From Cololabis saira (Eukaryota; Chordata; Actinopteri; Beloniformes; Belonidae), in contig NC_084590.1 in the NCBI RefSeq assembly GCF_033807715.1, positions 39,213,505 to 39,277,504 of the forward strand: 64,000 bases of DNA. The letters run 5' to 3'. Positions 44,926-57,800 of this stretch are shown piece after piece. The notes under the pieces were generated by a model. That model did no database searches. It saw only the letters and a program-made list of their open reading frames with translations, and was not told the DNA's origin. Each line of letters opens with the position of its first letter. The stretch's first letter is position 1. A program made the translations under genes and the position numbers.

Positions 44926-47900
44926 TAAATTCTGTTTGTAAGGTAATCTTCATCCAAAAATCTCAGAGTGCCACAGAGCCGGTAGTACATAGTTAGTTTA
45001 GCAGTGTACCAGCATTACATAATATAAATTCTCCAGAATTGAAACATATTTTGCTATTCAACTGTTCTTTTTATCCCATCAGTGAACAATGCAGATGGTT
45101 CTTTCCATTCCTTTTTAATATCATTACTTGCATTGTGTTGGTTATGTTTACCTGTTTCTTAGAAATAGTTCTCTGATAGACATACACTTTAATACCAATT
45201 GCACGTATAAAAGTGCACCAGACATGTTTAGATTCTTTAAAGGTCACATACAATATATATGCAATATCTCCAAAAGTATTTTGTTGTGTACATAACTCCA
45301 GTACTGGTGGTTGTGTTCCATATTTGACAATCTAGTCAAGGCTCTTCTAAAGAAAAAAAAAATATATGTATATAAACAACCCTGATTCAGCCCTCGTTGC
45401 AATCCTTGTTTTTATATCAATAATTGTAGAAAAAAAGAGAAAAAAATCCTTTCAAGACTCTTACAGACAACATATAAAAATATTTTGCTTTGATTTATGC
45501 TTTTCAATCAACACCACAGAAACAAAACAGCAACTGTTTCTTCAAGATCAGAAACATTTCTTTCCTTCTTTTTTGTTCAGACAAGAGTCATGTTTTTGGA
45601 GCTTCACTTAACCCTTTCATTTATAAATTGTTTAAAAAAAAAAAAAGTCATTTTTTCCCCCCAAATGCAATTGCTACTCAGCCCATCCACAAAATGATGT
45701 TAATGTCTCATGTTTCTTTTTTAATATTCATATACATTGGCATGTTATTGAAATGTACAGTCCTTTCACAAGCTCCAAAATGCTAAAAAAACTCAAACTG
45801 TATTTTTCGCCTCATGTATATTTATCCTGTTCTTGAAATAATAACAAGTTTAACAATAGTATGAGATGCCCTTTATCACATAAATATTTTGTTTCTATTC
45901 ATATCCACTTGAGTGGACAACATGAATTTAAGTTCTCAGCTGCGACAAACATCCTTTAAATGGCAGTCATGCTCGATATAATCCATTGAATTGATGTGGG
46001 ATGAGTCACTGCTGTTCACTTGAGTGTTTAATGTGCAACTAAAGCATGAAAACCCATGCATATGGTATAAAATGGCTTTAGAACAGCTGTCCACTGTAGT
46101 GACCACTATGCATGAAAAGACTGAACAGTTCTGGCAGTTGTGTGCTACTCTCTAACATATCAGATGAAATGAAACCTAGTAGAGCAACTACAAAGACTGT
46201 CAATCATCCATGCCATCAGCTTCTGCTTGTTGACCTGTCAGCCAGAGATTGATGTCCCCCATGTCCTAGTTACTGCCGCTGTAGTTCCACTCCGAACCCC
46301 AGTACCCGCTCTACCTGCTCTACCTGCTCTATCTGCTCTACCAGACCCTGTGACATCTGCAACGGCTCAAGAGCTCCCCACCGTTGTCACTTCCAGTCAC
46401 ACTACATTTCCAGACTGCATTTCACCAGACAGAATTATAGTGTGAATTTTAATGATATCAGATCACACAAATCACCATCTGCTAGCTTAGATATTAAAAT
46501 TACTCCTCTAGTTATGGTGAAAATGCCACTCTATAATGTTTTTTTTTTAGCATGTAACTTTGCATACCCACAACAGAGGCCAGATTTTAAACATTGTAGT
46601 TACTCATTGCATGTCAGCTAATATTTCTTGAATTGTACATAGATCTGTCCCATCACAACAGTATAACGCTAATAAATGATATGCTAACAAGTATGGACCA
46701 TTACACACTGTTTGGATATAATATTCTTTTAAACGACATTCCAGCAGCCATTTTACTTTCCTCTTGTGATTTGAACGAGATGGTTTAACAATAAACTAAA
46801 AAGACCTGTTGATGCGGTGGGACCATTTAGACTAAAATGATAAATGCAAACCGGAGAAAACAGTAAAATAAGACAATTAGGGAGAAACTGTCAAAAAGCT
46901 GAATCAAAAAATAGATTCTTATTAATTTACCTTATTTTAATATGATTTTTCTTGACCTGTAGGCTACTTCTATTATTTAACCTAAATGTAGAGCTTGATG
47001 CAATAGATTATTCAATTCCTTATTTTTTTCTTTCACTTTTGTATTATTAGGCACAACAATAATGAGAGGAGGTAGAGACATGAACGAGAATTAAGAGGGC
47101 ACGAAAGAAGGAAAATCTAAATACAACTGAAAAGGTTCAACATAAACGTAACATAGGGAATATTACAAACAATAGTGAGATATATTTTCTTACTTATAGC
47201 TGTTAATACAATAGTAGCAATAATGATAAGTAATAATGGGCTACTGTATGGCTCTCCTGCTTGAGCAACTGTACAAAGGCTGGAGTCCTTGTGGAGCCGA
47301 CCCAGGTCTGAGCTCCAACCTGTGGCCCTTTACTGTGCGGTTTCCCTCTTTCTGTCTGCCACTATTTCCTGTCTAATTACCATCAATATCTCTGCCACAA
47401 AATCCTTTTGCCCTTCTATCCATGTTCGGAAAGGAAAAGGCGCCATGGGGATGTTGAAAATGTATTTCAGTCTTTCCATTTTAGAAGTTTTTTTTTTCAA
47501 AGTGAACATTAAAGCAACCACAATGGGATGTTCGAATTTCACTTGCAGGTAAACCGATAAAAGATCTCTTGGCAGACAAATAAATGAGGAGCCTTGAAAG
47601 CTGTGACCTCACGTCGAGAATAATGAATTTGTGATCCTTGTACAGAAAGTCTGTATAGGCAAGGCAAGGCAAGTTTATTTATCTACTGTAGCACAATTCA
47701 ACGACAACGTGCTTTACAGGGAAATCAAAACATCATCACTCAGTATAAAAAGCATGAATAAAAATGTCAACAAAAAGAAAGAGAGAAAAAAGAACAACAG
47801 ATTAAAACAGTAGTTAAAATATGATCAAGTTTTAAAAACTAAGCTTAAAACTATCACTGCAGATTTGGATTTTTATTCAAATGCAGCTTAAAACAGGTGT

Positions 47901-49055
47901 CTTCAACCTGGATTTACAGTAGCTGATCAGCTGATCTGAGGAGTTAGTTCCAGACATGGGGAGCATAGAAACTGAACCCAGCTTTTCCATGTCTGGTTCT
48001 GACTCTGGGAACTAATAAAAAACTTGGTCCTGATGGATATTGAATACTTTCATTTGTTTTTCTTGTATAAACATGTACATGAACATGTATAAAAAACAAG
48101 AAAAAAGATAAGAAAACAAATACAGGTTGGCATTCCACAACATAAAGAAGAAAAACAACATTAAAACACATATTTCAGTTACATGTTCGAAAAGGAGTGG
48201 GGAGAAGTATAAACTTATTTAATCCCAGCCCCTTTCCACAACTAAACATAAATTATATGTCTGTATTTATTGTTTACTATACTGTGTACAACAATTGGAA
48301 AAATCTGTAAGTACTAGTATTTTTGCCAGCGATGTTAAAAATGTCCTCCGAGTAAATATATGCAGAGCCAGAAGTCCCTGGATAGTAAATGAAAATCCTT
48401 CAAAACTGACATACTAACTATTAACAACCACATAGATTTCAAATTACAAAATACAGTTAATCCCACGGTGCAAGACATTGATAAGGTGAAACGTCTGAAA
48501 GACCAGAGGAATAGACTTTGACAACACTTTGGAGTAAACCCAAGGGTTTCTGAATTTTCAGACAGCCATTGGTTGAAAACAACTCGGAGGCAATGACTGT
48601 CTGCAACAAAATATTAAAAATGAATATTTCAAAATGTATAATTTGGATGTGGCTTCCAAATATTTTGCAGTTTTACTCTTGTAAAGCTGAATTTCTTACT
48701 GTTATTATTACTTTATTTTTTTAACTGGTGATGTGATTCTATTACAAACCTTTTGACCTTTTGGCTCCTAATGAGTCTGAGAGGCACTTTAGCACCACAC
48801 GCAGGCCTCTTGACAGTTGTTCTGAAGAAGCACAAGAAAGATGACTGGATTTCATTGTCAGTAAAGCGAAGCGGTAACATTTCATGCCATACTGGCTCAG
48901 ATTGCAAAAAGTATATCACCCCTTAAAATCTGTTCCCGGAATGCCCTCTAAAACCACCTTAATAAAGAGTTTGTTGCATTTTTATTGCCTGGTTTACTTT
49001 TTTGTTCTTCATTGCTTGTTAATTTCTTTTGTTGCATATCCCTTGTACATACTAA
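44926..49055. other. Intron sequence with scattered repeats
   Basis: AT-rich DNA with no supported gene. 47655-48010 ('ggcaaggcaagtttatttat' to 'ggttctgactctgggaacta') and 48060-48240 ('gaaaaggagtggggagaagt') resemble interspersed repeats common in fish. A short 'ctacctgctctacctgctct' run is at 46310-46340. Small open frames such as 45366-45786 are not convincing. Confidence 0.55.
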
Positions 49056-49257
49056 TACCGTATTTTCACGACCATAAGGCACATGTAAACGTCTTTTTTT
49101 TTTCAAAATGTGCGGCATGCTCAATGGCGCAATGTGTGTTGTTATTGTAAGGCGGACGTAGTTGAGGCCACCATGAGAACATTTTGTCGTGGTTTTTTCC
49201 ACGCATCACCATCGCTGTTGATCTGTGACTCTACGAATGCCCATCTCACAGCCGATG

Positions 49258-51189
49258 TGTCAGGATTTGACATTTCTCTGTTTTGTTTTGAAAGCCCATG
49301 TCCCTGAGTTTCAGTTCCTCCTGTTTCCCATCTGCACTGATTGTCTACACCTATGTCTCGTTATCCTTTGTGTATATCTAGTCTTGTCTTTCCCCTGCTC
49401 CTCGCTGGTCCGTACTGTTTGCTCCCTCCATGTTCTCCTTGTCAGGTTTTCAAAGTTTTCTGTTTTATGTTCAGGTTGTGGTTTTGATCCTGCTCAGCAG
49501 CGCTTTTGGTTTGGTTTTTGAGCAATAAAACTCAGTTTTTTGGACCTCCTGCCTCCTGCTGTCCTGCATCTTGGTCCTCACCAAAACCAATCCTGACAGA
49601 ACGGACCAGCCAGAATGGACCCAGCGGGAGAGTATATTACTTCCATGAGTTCTTCTGCCGAGAGTCGGAGAAGAATATGCGCCGTGTCGAGGAGGAGGAG
49701 TCCCCCTTCCGGGGAACACGCCTGGCTCGAGGGGGCCCAGGTGTGTTCAACCCCAGGGGAGATGACGTCGGCCCCAGCCCCAGTCTGTTCCTGCTCCGGC
49801 GGTGGTCCCGGGCGCATCGTCTCCTGTTCCGGTGGTGGTACTGGACCCATCGGCCTCTGTTCCTGTTCCGGCGGTGGTCCCAGGCGCATCGGCTCCTCTT
49901 CCTTTTTCGGCGGTGGTCCCGGACGCATCAGTTCTTGCTCCTGTGATGGTCCCGGACCCCTCTCAGCTGGTTCCGAGGACGGTGTCCCCCGAAGCCGGCT
50001 CCTCGGGTTCTGTGTGCCCCGAAGCCGGCTCCTTGGCTCCTTAGGTTCTGTCCGCCCCGAAGCCGGCTCCTCCGGTTCTGTGTGCCCCAGAGCCGCCTCC
50101 TTAGGTTCTGTCCGCCCCGAAGCCCAGCTCATCGGGTTCTGTCTGGGTTCATCGGGTTCCATCTGCTCAGTCCCGAGACCGACCCTCCAACTCGCCTGCT
50201 ACGTCCCGAGACCGACCCTCCGACCCACCTGCTACGTCCCGAGACCGACCCTCCGACCCACCTGCTACGTCCCGAGACCGACCCTCCGACCCGTCTGGAA
50301 CGTCCCAGCCCCGAGGGCGACCCCCCGAACTGTCTCGCCGGTCGGCCCGGCCCCGAGGACGGCCCCTGAACTTTGACTGTGTGTTGGCCTGGCCTGGCTC
50401 CCCGGGTTCTTAGTCCCCTGAAGCCGGCTCCTCGGGTTCTGTCCGCCCCAAAGCCGGCTCCTCGGGTTCTGTCTGACCCGAAGCCGGCTCCTCGGGTTCT
50501 GTCTGACCCATCTGCTCAGTCCCGCGACCGACCCTCTGACCCGCCTGCTACGTCCCGAGACCGACCCTCCGACCCGTCTGCTACGTCCCGAGACCGACCC
50601 GTCTGCTACGTCCCGAGACCGACCCTCCGACCCGTCTGCTACGTCCCGAGACCGACCCTCCGACCCGTCTGCTACGTCCCGGCCCCAAGGGCGACCCCCC
50701 GAACTGTCTCGCCAGTCGGCCCGGCCCCGAGGACGGCCCCTGAACTTTGACTGTGTGTTGGCCTGGCCTGGCTCCCCGGATTCTTAGTCCCCCGAAGCCG
50801 GCTCCTCGGGTTCTGTCTGCCCCGAAGCCGGCTCCTCGGGTTCTGTCTGACCCATCTGCTCAGTCCCGAGACCGACCCTCTGACCCGTCTGGTACGCCCC
50901 GAGTCCGACCCGTCTGCTACTTCCCGAGACTGACCCTCCGACCCCTCTGGTACGTCCCGAGTCCAACCCGTCTGCTATGTCCCGAGACTGACCCTCCGAC
51001 CCGTCTGCTACGTCCCGAGACTGACCCTCCGACCCGTCTGCTACGTCCCAGCCCCGAGGGCGCTCCCCCAAACTGTCTCGCCGGTCTGCCTGGTCCCGAG
51101 GACGGCCTGTGAACTTTGACTGTGTGTTGGCCTGGGCCTGGACCTCCTGCTCTCCTGCATCTGGGTCCTCACCAAAACCAATCCTGACA
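49258..51189 (+). mobile_element. Deleted LTR element inserted in the pogo-like transposon
   Basis: Ends TGTCAGGATT and AATCCTGACA are exact inverses, flanked by CGATG on both sides (49253-49257 and 51190-51194), a 5-bp duplication. Bases 49258-49598 look like a complete 341-bp LTR with TG...CA ends and an AATAAA; only its last 60 or so bases recur at 51128-51189, so the 3' LTR is mostly deleted. The interior starts with a gag-like MDPAGEYI at 49615 and then dissolves into tandem repeats. No pol domain remains. Confidence 0.78.
49615..51120 (+). repeat. Nested tandem repeats inside the deleted LTR element
   Basis: A 33-bp unit (core CGTCCCGAGACCGACCCTCC) gives an 11-residue period, YVPRPTLRPTC; a 27-bp unit (core CCCGAAGCCGGCTCCTCGGG) gives a 9-residue period. 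Both are embedded in a larger unit of about 370 bp whose 'ggacggcccctgaactttga' segment occurs near 50352 and 50729 and in variant form near 51100. The plus-strand frames 49615-50376, 50373-50750 and 50747-51112 are products of these repeats after a gag-like start; I do not think they encode a host protein. Confidence 0.85.
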
Positions 51190-51234
51190 CGATGTGAAAC
51201 AAACGAACACTGCACTTGCTGTTATTCCGGGAGG

Positions 51235-51348
51235 TGTCAGGACTCAGCCCGTCGGGCTTCATCCGCAGCCCGATCGCGCTGAGACCAGGAGAACAGCTAG
51301 AGTATGGTTACTGTCATTTAAAAAAATAAAAAACAGTAACCATACTCT
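51235..51348. repeat. Partial palindromic element followed by a 16-bp-stem hairpin
   Basis: 51235-51296 repeats the left side of the element at 51618. It is followed by AGAGTATGGTTACTGT (51299-51314) and its exact inverse ACAGTAACCATACTCT (51333-51348) around an A-rich loop of 18 bases. No matching right end of the TGTCAGG element is seen. Confidence 0.75.
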
Positions 51349-51415
51349 CCAACATAGCCAGGACAACCTCGCAACGAGCCGTTCAAAGTAAGGCTGCAAG
51401 CGGCGTGGGACTGAT

Positions 51416-51878
51416 GGATGACCGATGGAGACCAGAGTTTTACAAAGAGTGGAAGGCAGCGCCAGGCAAGTTATGCCACAGTTTGCGGTTGGATTGTTGA
51501 TGCGTGGGCTAACATGTCTGCTGAGACTGTTGTTCGAGCTTTCGCAAAAGCTGGCATCATTTCTGAGGGGCCGCACGGCACGGAAAGTGACTCTGACAGC
51601 GAAGAAAGTGGAACTGTTGTCAGGACTCAGCCCGTCGGGCTTCATCCGCTTCATCCGCAGCCCGATTGAGCTGAGACCAGGAGAACTGCTCAGCGTGGCC
51701 AGAGAGCTGCGTGTCCGGCTCGTACCCGTCGCCGAGTGCGCAGCTGTTCTCCTGGTCTCGGGCTGCGGATGAGGCGGATGAAGCACGACGGGCTGAGTCC
51801 TGACAACTGTGGCATATTCGATTTAGCTCAGCTGTTTAATTCAGACACGGAGGATGAGGACTTCGATGGGTTTGATTA
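51416..51878 (+). pseudogene. C-terminal remnant of a pogo-like transposase
   Basis: The frame WMTDGDQSFTKSG ... AFAKAGII ... SDSDSEESGT is the C-terminal region of a pogo/Tigger-type DDE transposase. It is cut at 51617 by a 188-bp element; after that insertion the acidic tail IFDLAQLFNSDTEDEDFDGF resumes and ends with TAA at 51878, but in a different frame, so at least one indel has also occurred. The first conserved aspartate (CDS.NAHL) is in the separate piece at about 49207-49257. It cannot make a working enzyme. Confidence 0.8.
51618..51805. mobile_element. 188-bp palindromic element with TGTCAGGACT ends
   Basis: The left end TGTCAGGACTCAGCCCGTCG is the inverse of the right end, CG(A)CGGGCTGAGTCCTGACA with one added base, and inverted matching continues (GGGCTTCATCCGC / GCGGATGAAGC). 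A 5-bp duplication ACTGT flanks it (51613-51617 and 51806-51810). A partial second copy begins at 51235 and runs to about 51296. Its TG...CA ends and 5-bp duplication resemble those of the LTR element next door. Confidence 0.82.
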
Positions 51879-52440
51879 ATGCAATAATGATTGTAATAAA
51901 GACTTAAATAAAGCACAATCATACTCAGTTTTGCTCCCGCTCTATTTTTAAATACGCACACTTGTATGCTTGTGTGTGTTTTTGTAAGGCGGCGCTCCAT
52001 ATGTGTGTGTAGACGGCGCCTTTTCATTCGGTGCGCCGTATGTGTGTTAAATACAGTAATGGCACACATAACTGAGACTGCGCCTTTTCACACGGCGTGC
52101 CGTATGGTCGTGAAAATACGGTACCTTTCCCTTTTGTTTATTACTTCAAATAGTAGGCCATGGATGATTAAAATGTGAAATCTGGCACAAGGCAATAGTA
52201 AAAGCCAGAGTTGAGCGGGCATGTTATTTCCTTTGAAACTATGGAATATGCAAAAGAAACTATTCATGTCATTGTCGTTTATTTTGTGTAAAGAGAAACT
52301 GCCTGAAGGACTACTATGCATGTTTTGAACACTGAAGTTTAAGTAACAAGGATGTTCCTGAGGCCTAAAATTACAGCACAACCTGACACTGTTGATGATG
52401 GACTGGTACTTTCACTCTCTATGAATCATCATATGTTTTT

Positions 52441-52574
52441 TCCATCCATCCATCCATCCATCCATCCATCCATCCATCCATCCATCCATCCATCCATCCA
52501 TCCATCCATCCATCCATCCATCTATCCATCCATCCATCTATCCATCCATCCATCCATCCATCCATCCATCCATC
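52441..52574. repeat. (CATC)n tract, the tandem tail of the LINE
   Basis: About 33 CATC units with three CTATC variants. On the minus strand this is (GATG)n directly after the 3' end of the Rex3-like LINE, and is best seen as its expanded 3' tail. Confidence 0.95.
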
Positions 52575-54865
52575 GTCCGCCGCTTATCCGTTCCCGGGTC
52601 GCGGGGGCAGCAGCCTCAGCAGAGATGCCCAGACTTCCTTCACCCCAGACACTTCGTCCAGCTCCTCCGAGGGGAGTCCGAGGCGTTCCCAGGCCAGCCG
52701 AGAGACATAGTCTCTCCAGCGTGTCCTGGGTCTTCCCCGGGGTCTCCTCCCGGTGGGACATGCCTGGAACACCACCCTAGGGAGGCGTCCAGGAGGCATC
52801 CAGTACAGATGCCCAAGCCACCTTAGCTGACTGCTCTCAATGTGAAGGAGTAGCGGCTCGACTCCAAGCTCCTCCCGGGTGACCGAACTCCTCACCCTAT
52901 CTCTAAGGGAGCGTCCAGCCACCCTGCGGAGGAAACTCATCTCGGCCGCTTGTATCCGCGATCTTGTCCTTTCGGTCACTACCCAAAGTTCATGACCATA
53001 GGTGAGGGTAGCTGCGTAGATTGACCGGTAAATCGAGAGCTTCGCCTTTCGACTCAGCTCCTTCTTCACCACGACGGTCCGGTACATCGACCGTATAACT
53101 GCGGACGCTGCACCGATCCGTCTGTCAATCTCCCGCTCCATCGTTCCCTCACTCGTGAACAAGATCCCGAGATACTTGAACTCCTCCACCTGAGGCAGGA
53201 CTTCTCCACCCACCCGGAGAAGGCACGCCACCCTTTCCCGGTGGAGAACCATGGCCTCGGTCTTGGAGGTGCTGATTCTCATTCCTGCCGCGTCACACTC
53301 GGCCGCAAACTGCCCCAACACATGCTGAAGGTCCCGGTCTGATGAAGCCAACAGGACAACATTATCTGCAAAAAGCAAAGATGAAATCCTGAGGTTCCCA
53401 AACCGGATCCCCTCCGGCCCCTGGCTGCGCCTAGAAATCCTGTTCATAAAAATTATGAACAGGACCAGTGACAAAGGACAGCCCTGCCGGAGTCCAACAT
53501 GCACCGGGAACAAGTCTGACTTACTGCCGGCAATGCGAACCAGACTCCTGCTCCGATAATATAGAGACCGGACAGCCCTTAGTAGAGGGCCCCGGACTCC
53601 ATACTCACCGAGCACCCCCCACAGAATGGCACGAGGGACACGGTCAAATGCCTTCTCCAGATCCATAAAGCACATGTAGACTGGTTGGGCAAATTCCCAT
53701 GAACCCTCGAGCAGCCTGCGGAGGGTATAGAGCTGGTCCAGTGTTCCACGACCTGGACGAAAACCGCATTGTTCCTCCTGAATCCGAGGTTCAACTATCG
53801 GCCGTAATCTCCTCTCCAGTACCTTGGCGTAGACTTTCCCAGGGAGGCTGAGAAGTGTGATCCCCCTATAGTTGGAACACACTCTCCGGTCCCCCTTTTT
53901 AAACAGAGGGACCACCACCCCGGTTTGCCACTCCAGCGGTACTGTCCCCTTTCTCCATGCGATGTCGCAGAGGCGTGTCAACCAAGACAGCCCTACGATA
54001 TCCAGAGACTGGCGAATCTCATCCACCCCCGGTGCCCTGCCACCGAGGAGCTTATGAACCACCTCAGTGACCTCGGCCCGGGTGATGGATGAGCACGCCC
54101 CAGAGTCCCCACTCTCTGCTTCCTCAGTGTAAGGCATGTCAGTCGGGTTGAGGAGATCCTCGAAGTATTCCTTCCACCGTCCAACGATGTCCCCAGTCGA
54201 GGTCAACAGCTCCCCACCCACACCATAAACGGTGCCGACAGAGTACTGCTTCCCCCTTCTGAGGCGCCGAATTCCTCCAGAATTTCCTCGAGGCCGACCG
54301 AAAGTCTTCCTCCATGGCCTCCCCGAACTTTTTTTGCCTCCAGGACTGCCCGAGCTGCCCGAGCCGCGGCTCGCTTGGTCTGCCGGTACCCATCTACTGC
54401 GTCAGGAGTCCCACAGGCCAACATAGCCCGGTAGGACTCCTTCTTCAGTCTGACGGCATCCTGTACTTCCGGTGTCCACCACCGGGGTTCTAGGATTGCC
54501 GCCACGACAGGCACCGGAGACCTTGCGACCACAACTTCGAGCCGCCGCGTCGACAATGGAAGCAGAGAACATGGTCCACTCGAACTCAATGTCCCCTGCC
54601 TCCCCCAGGCTCTGAGAGAAGCTCTCCCGGAGGTGGGAGTTGAAGATGTCCCTGACAGAGGGCTCGGCCAGACGTTCCCAACAGACCCTCACAATCCGTT
54701 TGGGTCTTCCCGGTCTGTCCAACCTCCTCCTCCGCCAGCGCATCCAACTCACCACCAGGTGGTGATCAGTTGACAGCTCAGCCCCTCTCTTCACCCGAGT
54801 GTCCAAGACAGGCAGCCAAAGGTCAGATGAAACGACAACAAAGTCGATCATTGACCTCCGGCCTA
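52575..54865 (-). pseudogene. Rex3-like (RTE-type) LINE, 5'-truncated and frameshifted
   Basis: A non-LTR retrotransposon copy on the minus strand. The 3' end reads GATAAGCGGCGGACGATGG and passes into GATG repeats, the hallmark of fish Rex3. The main frame (52584-54221, 545 codons) has an intact-looking RT core: FKKGDRRVCSNYRGITLLS, CGFRPGRGTLDQL, MDLEKAFDRVP, LRQGCPLS. The active-site box is FADN instead of FADD. Upstream, the linker is spread over three frames (54139-54393, 54203-54589, 54402-54851), so there are at least two frameshifts. Only the last part of the endonuclease remains (SDHH-like STDHHLVVSW near 54780), and the copy begins at about 54865. It is non-functional. Confidence 0.88.
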
Positions 54866-57800
54866 TTATGTTTTTTGTTCGTTATATTGATGTTGTATGG
54901 GCTAATTTCCATTATATACAGAAAATATCTATACTTGGGGTCTGAATACAATCCAAAGACAAAAAAAGTCCAAATAGACCTCTGTCATTGAGGATGATGC
55001 ATTCTTGTCAAGGACAGAATTGACAGAAATTAGTTTGCAAGTTAGAGTGAAGTCAGGCAATGCCAAAAACTGTGCAAATGCAAATTAATTAGGGGCAATA
55101 TTATAGAAGCAACATGGATGCTGATCAAAATGGTTTTGAACCATGCAGAGATGGAGCAGAGATGGAGCTAATATATGACATAGTGCTGAGCAACATAAAG
55201 ACATGAATGTGTGATATAAATAAAATATTTCTACTGCCTGACAGGTATGATGCGTCATTAATGGCAGCCATTTGTCTGGCATCCATATGTCTGGCATCCA
55301 TATGAAATCAAATTGGAGCATTAGCAGCTGTGACATCCAAAATTGGAGTGCGGCTCCAGCCAATATCACCTACAACATCAGACGTATTGAAAGCAGTCCT
55401 ACAAGTACAGTACTTTGCAGAGCTTTGTGTCTGACCAAGTGAACTAAACACGTTTCATAAAAGTCAGGCAGTTATTCTGTCATCTTTGGTGCCTTTTCAA
55501 ATAGTTATTCATCTTGAAAGGCACACAAAGCATTTGACAGCTTTGAATTTGACCTGATAACAGCTCTTAGAAAATTTGGTGTCCACATCTTTATCTCCTG
55601 AAAGAACGTGATGTACTTCTTCCTCTATCATGCGGCAACCCCACTTCAATATATAAAACTATATATAAAACATATGCAAAACTCTAGTGACCCTAAATAC
55701 AAAAGTAACTAAGCCAAGAATGTAATTTTCTTCCAATTAATGTGACAGCATCTCAGCACTCACTTATTCAACATTGTTTTAAGGGGTTACTGACCATTTT
55801 ATTGTCTGTGATGTGAGAATTTAAATGCACAGTAAAATCCAGGCTGTCTCTCCACATCTCACTGACAGCTTGGTTAAAATATTATAATGATACTAAAAAG
55901 GTCCTTATCTCTTTCAGGCATCAGATATTGAAGAACTTTAAGATAATATGATCACTTCTATGGGCATCCAGAGTCAAATTACTTTTTATTTTTTTAATAC
56001 TCTTGAGAAAATTATCATTGTGTTCACTCCATACAATCCAATATGATTATGATATGCCCAAATGAACAAGATTAACATTCAACATGTCTTTATACACATA
56101 TATTTCATATTTTATACATGGATGTATTATACATTTTCAACAGAAAAAAAAACCCTTTTAAATAGCAATATTGTTCATTGTAATGCCTTTAATTGGTATG
56201 GGATGAGTCCCTGATGCCTGCTGAAGTGTCTAATGTGCATTTTAACTATCAAAATCAATGAATATACTGGAAAATATCTTTGGATATCTATCAAGTGAGC
56301 ATTATGCACAAAAGTCTATGACAAAAATTACATTCTATAACGTCCGGACAATTTTCTCTGAATTTTTCTCTTGAAATGTTCCTTCATTTACCCTGTAACT
56401 TCCAGCATTGCTACTGAGTTGCTAATACGTATGAAATGATATTCTGGATTTTGCATTTTCAGGATGGAAATTAATGAGTTTGGCCCACTATGGAATGGAG
56501 AAGAAATGGCCCCCATTACCCTGCGATTTGCTGCTCCACATGAAACAAGGATATGCCAGTCTATTAATAGTATGGTCAATAGCTCTTTAAGGATATAGTT
56601 ACAGTTTAGGATGCATTTTTGGTGTAAGCAAATCATTGCGTCCAGCGCCCTGGGTAATGCCTGCCCTACTAAATGTACTATTCCACCTGCCATTCTGGAA
56701 GAAACTGAGATAGATGTATTGCAGAGCTTTTCTACAAAAAGGTATTAGCATCCTTTAAATGCTTTGTTCATGAATAGGACACCCTAAAAGCGAGAGACAA
56801 AGGGAGACAAGAAGACCAGTGTCTGAAGAGCTTCTTAATCCTTTTCAATCATGTCTTCTAACCCACTAGAACTGTATGGTGGTGTACTTTCTATGTAGAT
56901 ACGGCCTTTTCCTTTGATATATCTCTGGCTTCCTTTTACATTGCCACATTTGAGACATTTTAGCACCACAACCTTTGGGTAAAAGACGTGTAAATGTCAG
57001 CCGTTGACAGCAGAGAAGAGTGGAAACCATGAAAATGTACAATTCGGTTCAATATCATTGATCCAATAATTTGAGCCAGGTTTGTTGGGTCGCTGAAATA
57101 TCTAAAACATGCAGGGCAGGTGGGCCCTGTGGACCTGAACTACTGGTTCACGTTGTCATCACTGAGAACTGAGTGTAAAAGGGTAAATGTCAGTTTGAAC
57201 TGAATTCAGAATTTTTTACTTTATTTTTTATTTTTTTTTATAGTTTCCACTCCTGTCAACTCTCAGTCGCTGGCATTTACACATTTTCTATTTGGGTACC
57301 TTAAAAACGCTACCAAAACCATAATATGTCTAGCAAGGTTGGGCTGTAAACTGCATCTGTGTGTGTAGATGAGAAACACCAACAGCATAACACATCTAAC
57401 CAAGGCTGTCATTGAAATAATATTACAATGTAATACCTTTGTTGGCACATTGATTAACCGCCTTAAAGTGTAAGTGCTGATAAAAGAAATTCTTTGAAAG
57501 TGAATGGGTTTAGAGATAATAAGACCACTTTTATCAGTTGGCTTGTAAAGTAACCCCATCATATCTGATTGTGTTGCTGAGTGACCTTTCCTGAACAGGA
57601 ACAACATGGGCAAAAACATATCTCATATAATTTACTTCCGCTTGAAAGGTCGCATCTGTCGCCTAAAACAATAATTTACACTGGCAGTGTAATTTAAGCA
57701 CGGCAGTATTGGTTCAACACCAGTAGAAATGCATCCTGTGGCTGGGCCAAACCTGCTGACCTGAGGGGAACCAGTAAAGCATGCAATTTTAAAGGTGATC

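Larger units (their letters stand above)
49058..52121. mobile_element. pogo/Tigger-like DNA transposon, broken by later insertions
   Basis: Ends CCGTATTTTCACGACCATAA and the inverse of it (CGTATGGTCGTGAAAATACGG with one difference), each bordered by TA (49056-49057 and 52122-52123), define a TA-inserted element. Pieces of a DDE transposase on the plus strand lie inside it: LLICDSTNAHLTADV before 49257, then KQTNTALAVIPGG after 51194, SFTKSGRQRQASYATVC near 51440, VVRAFAKAGII near 51530, and an acidic tail FNSDTEDEDFDGFD ending at 51878. The DNA-binding half is missing. The segments are separated by an LTR element (49258-51189) and by palindromic elements at 51235 and 51618-51805. Confidence 0.85.
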
